NCBI GenBank assembly: GCA_015489295.1
Contig: WGAB01000093.1
Coordinates: 1 to 9,213 of the forward strand
DNA from: Caldifarciminota bacterium
GTDB taxonomy: Bacteria; WOR-3; Hydrothermia; WGAB01
Direction of reading: 5' to 3'
Length of the DNA stretch: 9,213 bases
In this document: positions 5,739 through 9,213 of the stretch, in pieces
How the letters are laid out: each line of letters starts with the position of its first letter
Position numbering within the stretch: position 1 is the stretch's first letter
Made by a program: the position numbers and the translations under genes
The notes under the pieces: model-generated
Databases searched by the model: none
Told to the model about the DNA's origin: nothing
What the model saw: only the letters and a program-made list of their open reading frames with translations

Positions 5739-5744
5739 AGGAGG
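5739..5744 (+). promoter_or_regulatory. Ribosome binding site upstream of ATC 5752
   Basis: AGGAGG is a perfect Shine-Dalgarno core. Seven nt downstream, where a start codon is expected, the in-frame codon is ATC (5752-5754). The nearest canonical in-frame start is TTG 5788, which is far from any ribosome site. Confidence 0.55.
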
Positions 5745-5751
5745 CACGGCA

Positions 5752-6546
5752 ATCCGAGGAAAAACCATTCTGTTCGTTGCGGTATTTTTGTTGGTCGCCG
5801 GAAGTTTGGGCACGGCCTTCTGGAAGCAGCGCCAGCGGCTGGACTGGCAGGCTCGCCATATCCAGCGGCTGGAGCAAAAGCTGGCCGGGCTGCAGGATTC
5901 CCTGCGCCTCCTGGGCCAGCAAACCCGAACGCTTCGGGCGCTGGCCGGCCTGCCTGACCAGGAGGATCCCCAGAATCTGCTGGGAACCGGCGGCCTGGCC
6001 CTGCCCGACGACCCGGTACAGCGCCACATCTACAAAACCGATGAAACCCTGGACCGGCTCCTGGCCCTTACCCGTTACGAACTCACCTCCCTGCAGAATG
6101 TGGAAGAAGCCCTGAAAAAGCAACAGGACCACTGGTCCCGCATCCCCTCTATCCAACCGGCTGACGGATACATCACCTCCGGTTACGGCTACCGCAAGGA
6201 CCCCTTTACCGGCCGCATCAAGTTCCATCATGGCATTGACATTTTCGCCGCCCGGGGCACGCCGGTGCTGGCGCCCGCCCGCGGCCGGGTGGTCCGCATC
6301 CGCCGGGAACGGGGCTACGGCCTTACCCTGGAACTGGACCACGGCAACGGCATCCACACCTTTTACGCCCATCTCCAGGCGGTGAAGGTCCGCCGGGGCC
6401 AGCAGGTGGAACGCGGGGATACCGTGGCCTTCGTCGGCAACACCGGCCGGTCTACCGGGCCCCATCTGCACTACGAAGTTCGGGTTCGGGGCAAACGGGT
6501 GAACCCCAAACGCTACATCATCCCGGCCTACGCCTTTTACGATTAG
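5752..6546 (+). CDS. Membrane-anchored coiled-coil M23 family peptidoglycan endopeptidase
   Basis: A LytM/M23 zinc peptidase predicted to cut peptide cross-links in peptidoglycan in the periplasm, or to activate amidases if used as a scaffold. Counted from 5752 it has 264 residues: RGKTILFVAVFLLVAGSL is a signal-anchor helix, about 20-130 is a Leu/Gln/Arg-rich coiled coil (QARHIQRLEQKLAGLQDSL), and the M23 domain begins near 140 (SGYGYRKDPFTG). Zinc ligands are intact: H160 and D163 in HHGIDI, H240 in HLHYEV, with H238 as catalytic partner. The frame is open back to a stop at 5725-5727 but holds no ATG or GTG; TTG 5788 would cut into the membrane helix. I chose ATC 5752 because AGGAGG lies 7 nt upstream; a frameshift from ATG 5724 at the A5 run 5760-5764 is the alternative. 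The next gene follows about 10-20 nt downstream. Confidence 0.88.
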   Translation: MRGKTILFVAVFLLVAGSLGTAFWKQRQRLDWQARHIQRLEQKLAGLQDSLRLLGQQTRTLRALAGLPDQEDPQNLLGTGGLALPDDPVQRHIYKTDETLDRLLALTRYELTSLQNVEEALKKQQDHWSRIPSIQPADGYITSGYGYRKDPFTGRIKFHHGIDIFAARGTPVLAPARGRVVRIRRERGYGLTLELDHGNGIHTFYAHLQAVKVRRGQQVERGDTVAFVGNTGRSTGPHLHYEVRVRGKRVNPKRYIIPAYAFYD

Positions 6547-6553
6547 CCAAAGC

Positions 6554-6560
6554 GAGGTGA
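6554..6560 (+). promoter_or_regulatory. Ribosome binding site overlapping GTG 6557 and pointing to ATC 6566
   Basis: GAGGTGA is a 7-base Shine-Dalgarno match 7 nt after the M23 stop. A canonical GTG lies inside it. Five nt after its end comes ATC 6566, exactly the GGTGA-to-start spacing seen at the propeller gene (ATG 2991). Confidence 0.55.
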
Positions 6561-9213
6561 GAACCATCCCACGGAAAACCCTGTGGATCGGGCTGCTGTG
6601 GGCCTGGGCTCTAACGCCCGCGCTCCAGGCCTATACCTTCGGCAAAAACAAGATCCAGTATCGCCAGTTCCACTGGCGCATCGCAGAGACACCCCATTTC
6701 CGCCTGTTCTACTATGAGGGTGGTGAACCCCTGGCCGAGTTCGCCGCCAGCGTACTGGAATCCACCTACACCCGCTACAGCCACCAGCTGGACCACCAGA
6801 TCCGGGAGAAAACCCCGGTGATCCTGTACAACGCCCACAAGGATTTCCAGCAGACCAATGTGATCCTCTCGGACATTGAAGAGGGCGTGGGTGGCTTCAC
6901 CGAACAGCTGAAACGCCGGGTGGTGGTCCCGTTTACCGGCTCCTACCGCGAGTTCGCCCATGTGCTGGCCCACGAACTCGTGCATGTGTTCCAGTACGAC
7001 ATCTGGTTCCAGAACCTTCAGAACCCCCTGTCGCTGGCCACCTCCCTCCGGATCCCCTTATGGGTAATTGAGGGCAGCGCCGAGTACTTCTCCGAAGGCT
7101 GGTCGCCAGAGGCCGAAGCCTATGTCCGGGACCTCGTGTTCAACGACCAGTTGGTGCCGCCCTCCCGCCTGGGCGAGTACGGCGGCTACCTCATCTACAA
7201 GGAAGGCGAAGCCTTTTTCCGGTTCCTGGCCCGGTCCTACGGCCCGCGGAAGGCCTCGGAGTTTTTCCACCAGCTGAAGGTGCGGGGAAGCCTCTCCGGA
7301 GCGGTGGAAAAGACCCTGGGCATGGACCTGGCCACCCTGGACGAAACCTTTGAGCTCTTCTACAAGAAGCAGGTGTACCCCCTGGTGGCCCGGCTGGACA
7401 TCCCCCAGAAGGAACAGCGCATCACCAACCACCAGAGGGAAGGGGGATTCCTGAATGTGGGGCCCGCCCTCTCGCCCAATGGCGTATACGTGGCCTTCAT
7501 TTCCGACCGCCACGGCTACAGCGACATCTACCTGGCCTCGGTGTCCACGGGCCGCATCGAGGCCAAACTCGTGTCGGGCCAGAAAACGCCGGACCTGGAG
7601 TACCTGCATCTTTTGAAGCCCGGGCTCACCTTCTCGCCCGACGGCAAAACCCTGGCCTTCACCGCCCAGGGTGGGCCGGCCGATTACCTGCACCTCGTGG
7701 ACGTGGAGCGCCACAAGATCGTGCGTTCCATCCAGATCCCCCAGTTGGACGCGATGTACACCCCGGCCTTTGCCCCGGACAGCCATACCATCGCCCTGGT
7801 GGGCCTCAAGAACGGCGCCTCCGACATTTACCTGTATGACCTGGACTCCGGCACCCTCCGCGCCCTCACCCAGGACCGGTTCGACGACCTGGACCCCTCC
7901 TTCACGCCGGACGGCCGGTACATCGTGTTCGCCTCGGACCGGAACCCCGATTCCCTGGCCTTCGGCGCCTACGCAGCCTTCGCCTATGATCTTGAGGCCG
8001 ACACCCTGCTGCGGCTTACCCCCTACTTTGAAGACCTCCGGTTCCCCCATCTCCTGGGGGATACCGCCGTAGCCTTCCTGGGCCTCTTTGAGGGCACCCC
8101 CAACCTGCTCCTCTTCCGGCGGACCGATCGCCGTACCTTTTCCCTCACCCGGTACCTCACCGGACTCCGGGAGGTGTCCGTCAGCGGGCGGTTCGTGGCC
8201 TTCTCCCTGCTGTGGAAAGGGGGCTACGACATCTTCGTGCGGCGCTGGACCGACCTCACGCCCCAACCCTTTGAGGCCGACACCCTGCCCGCGTTTCACC
8301 GGTTTCCCGCGCCCCCTGCCGGTCTCCTGAGCCGTTCGGTCCGCTATACCCCGGAATTCACCCTGGACTGGCTCGCCGGGGGTATGGCCTACACCTCGCC
8401 CTTCGGCGTGTACGGCGCCCTCACCCTGAGCCTGTCCGACGCCCTGGGGAACCACCGCATCTTCTTCACCTCGGACCTCTACCAGGACCTGGAAAACTCC
8501 GACCTGGAACTCCTGTACCTCTACCTGCCCCGCCGCTACGACCTGGGCCTGGACCTGTACCAGCAGTGGGAAATCTACTTCCTGGACCCCGACCATGTGT
8601 TGCTGGAACAGAACCGCGGCGCCCTGGGGCTCGTGTACTTCCCGCTGCACCGCTTCTTCCGGCTGGAGGGCGGCCTGGGCCTGCGCCGACCCCACCAGTA
8701 CTTCTTTGTGTACGACCCCACCGTGGGCGACTACCTGCTGGTGGGCGACCGCGTCGTGTGGTCCACCGAGTTGTACACCGGCGCCGTGTTTGACAATGTG
8801 CTGTACACCTACTTCGGCAACCCCCTGGACGGCACCCGCTGGTTCACCGGCCTTGCCGCCGAACTGGGCACCTATAGGTGGCAAACCGCGCTGGGCGATT
8901 TCCGGCGATACTTCCGGCTGGGCCGGCGCAGCCTGATCGCCACCCGGCTGAAACTGGGCAAGGCCTGGGGCCGCGATGCCCTGCCCTTCTGGATCGGGGG
9001 CGCCGAAACCCTCCGGGGTTACAGTTATTACCAGGTGATGGGCACCAACCTGGCCCTGCTGAATATAGAACTGCGGGTGCCCTTCATAGACCGGCTCCGC
9101 CTTGCCTTCCCCGTGAACTTGGAACTCGGGCCCCTGCGGGGCGTGCTCTTCGCCGACATCGGCAACGCCTGGTACCCCGGGGAACCCTTACCCGATCACA
9201 TCCCCGGGATTAA
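6557..9213 (+). CDS. Metallopeptidase + TolB-like propeller + Omp85/BamA-type barrel fusion (3' partial)
   Basis: An open frame of at least 885 residues that leaves the window without a stop. Counted from GTG 6557: a signal peptide (PRKTLWIGLLWAWALTPALQA, cut before YTF); a peptidase-MA-like domain with zinc motif HELVH at 139-143 and a third-ligand glutamate E176 in GSAEYF, the gluzincin arrangement; PD40/TolB-type propeller blades from about 298 to 565 (ALSPNGVYVAFISDRHGYSDIYL, TFSPDGKTLAF, SFTPDGRYIVFASDRN); and from about 592 an outer-membrane barrel typical of BamA/surface-antigen C-termini (GGAETLRGYSYY, LRVPFIDRLRLAFPV, GVLFADIGNAW). It is likely exported and embedded in the outer membrane with the other domains in the periplasm. 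The ribosome site GAGGTGA (6554-6560) covers GTG 6557 and points to ATC 6566 instead. The barrel's last strands lie beyond the window. Substrate unknown. Confidence 0.88.
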   Translation, partial: MRTIPRKTLWIGLLWAWALTPALQAYTFGKNKIQYRQFHWRIAETPHFRLFYYEGGEPLAEFAASVLESTYTRYSHQLDHQIREKTPVILYNAHKDFQQTNVILSDIEEGVGGFTEQLKRRVVVPFTGSYREFAHVLAHELVHVFQYDIWFQNLQNPLSLATSLRIPLWVIEGSAEYFSEGWSPEAEAYVRDLVFNDQLVPPSRLGEYGGYLIYKEGEAFFRFLARSYGPRKASEFFHQLKVRGSLSGAVEKTLGMDLATLDETFELFYKKQVYPLVARLDIPQKEQRITNHQREGGFLNVGPALSPNGVYVAFISDRHGYSDIYLASVSTGRIEAKLVSGQKTPDLEYLHLLKPGLTFSPDGKTLAFTAQGGPADYLHLVDVERHKIVRSIQIPQLDAMYTPAFAPDSHTIALVGLKNGASDIYLYDLDSGTLRALTQDRFDDLDPSFTPDGRYIVFASDRNPDSLAFGAYAAFAYDLEADTLLRLTPYFEDLRFPHLLGDTAVAFLGLFEGTPNLLLFRRTDRRTFSLTRYLTGLREVSVSGRFVAFSLLWKGGYDIFVRRWTDLTPQPFEADTLPAFHRFPAPPAGLLSRSVRYTPEFTLDWLAGGMAYTSPFGVYGALTLSLSDALGNHRIFFTSDLYQDLENSDLELLYLYLPRRYDLGLDLYQQWEIYFLDPDHVLLEQNRGALGLVYFPLHRFFRLEGGLGLRRPHQYFFVYDPTVGDYLLVGDRVVWSTELYTGAVFDNVLYTYFGNPLDGTRWFTGLAAELGTYRWQTALGDFRRYFRLGRRSLIATRLKLGKAWGRDALPFWIGGAETLRGYSYYQVMGTNLALLNIELRVPFIDRLRLAFPVNLELGPLRGVLFADIGNAWYPGEPLPDHIPGI

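Noticed and set aside
5724..5766. ATG 5724 with upstream GGGAGGA as start of the M23 gene, joined by a +1 shift at the A5 run 5760-5764
   Set aside because: It would give a plausible basic N-terminus, but it needs a frameshift and the ATG overlaps the -10-like AATAAT. The in-frame ATC with a perfect AGGAGG needs no shift. Kept as the main alternative.
7058..8884. Long minus-strand open frame of 608 codons
   Set aside because: It is the antisense shadow of the peptidase/propeller/barrel gene: Gly/Val/Gln/Glu-rich low-complexity translation, no domain, while the plus frame shows clear motifs.

Overview
The window looks like a piece of a GC-rich, diderm (Gram-negative-type) bacterial chromosome, probably from a poorly characterised lineage. 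The outer membrane is implied by the last gene, which ends in a BamA/Omp85-like barrel. Species cannot be named from the sequence. The flanking DNA is strongly GC-rich with G/C-ending codons. Roughly 150-2640 is clearly AT-rich, with different codon use and the opposite gene orientation, so it reads as an acquired block.

Layout: (1) 3-170, the 3' end of a plus-strand gene, possibly of the PgsB/CapB poly-gamma-glutamate synthase type. (2) About 150-2640, a compact minus-strand restriction-modification operon read as unknown gene, then DNA methyltransferase, then DpnII-family endonuclease, coupled by a 7-nt overlap and a 1-nt gap. (3) 2602-2990, a non-coding divergent spacer. (4) 2991-4827, a secreted SMP-30/NHL-type beta-propeller gene followed after 1 nt by rtcA (RNA 3'-terminal phosphate cyclase). 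(5) 4828-5751, about 920 nt with no convincing gene, loaded with two families of REP/BIME-like hairpin repeats. (6) 5752 to the window end, a two-gene envelope operon: a membrane-anchored coiled-coil M23 peptidase and a large three-part protein (HExxH metallopeptidase, TolB-like PD40 propeller, Omp85-type barrel) that runs off the window.

How the parts fit: the restriction-modification genes form a self-contained defence cassette wedged between host genes and transcribed against them. The propeller/rtcA pair joins a predicted exported protein to an RNA-end-processing enzyme with no obvious functional link. The M23/Omp85-fusion pair suggests cell-wall remodelling coupled to an outer-membrane surface protein.

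The most notable signals are three. First, the REP pairs carry compensatory stem changes and matched loop variants. Second, in two consecutive genes the Shine-Dalgarno sequence points to an ATC codon rather than ATG/GTG/TTG. Third, the methyltransferase has its catalytic THPPY motif after the SAM motif, paired with a DpnII-type endonuclease and an unrecognised third protein.
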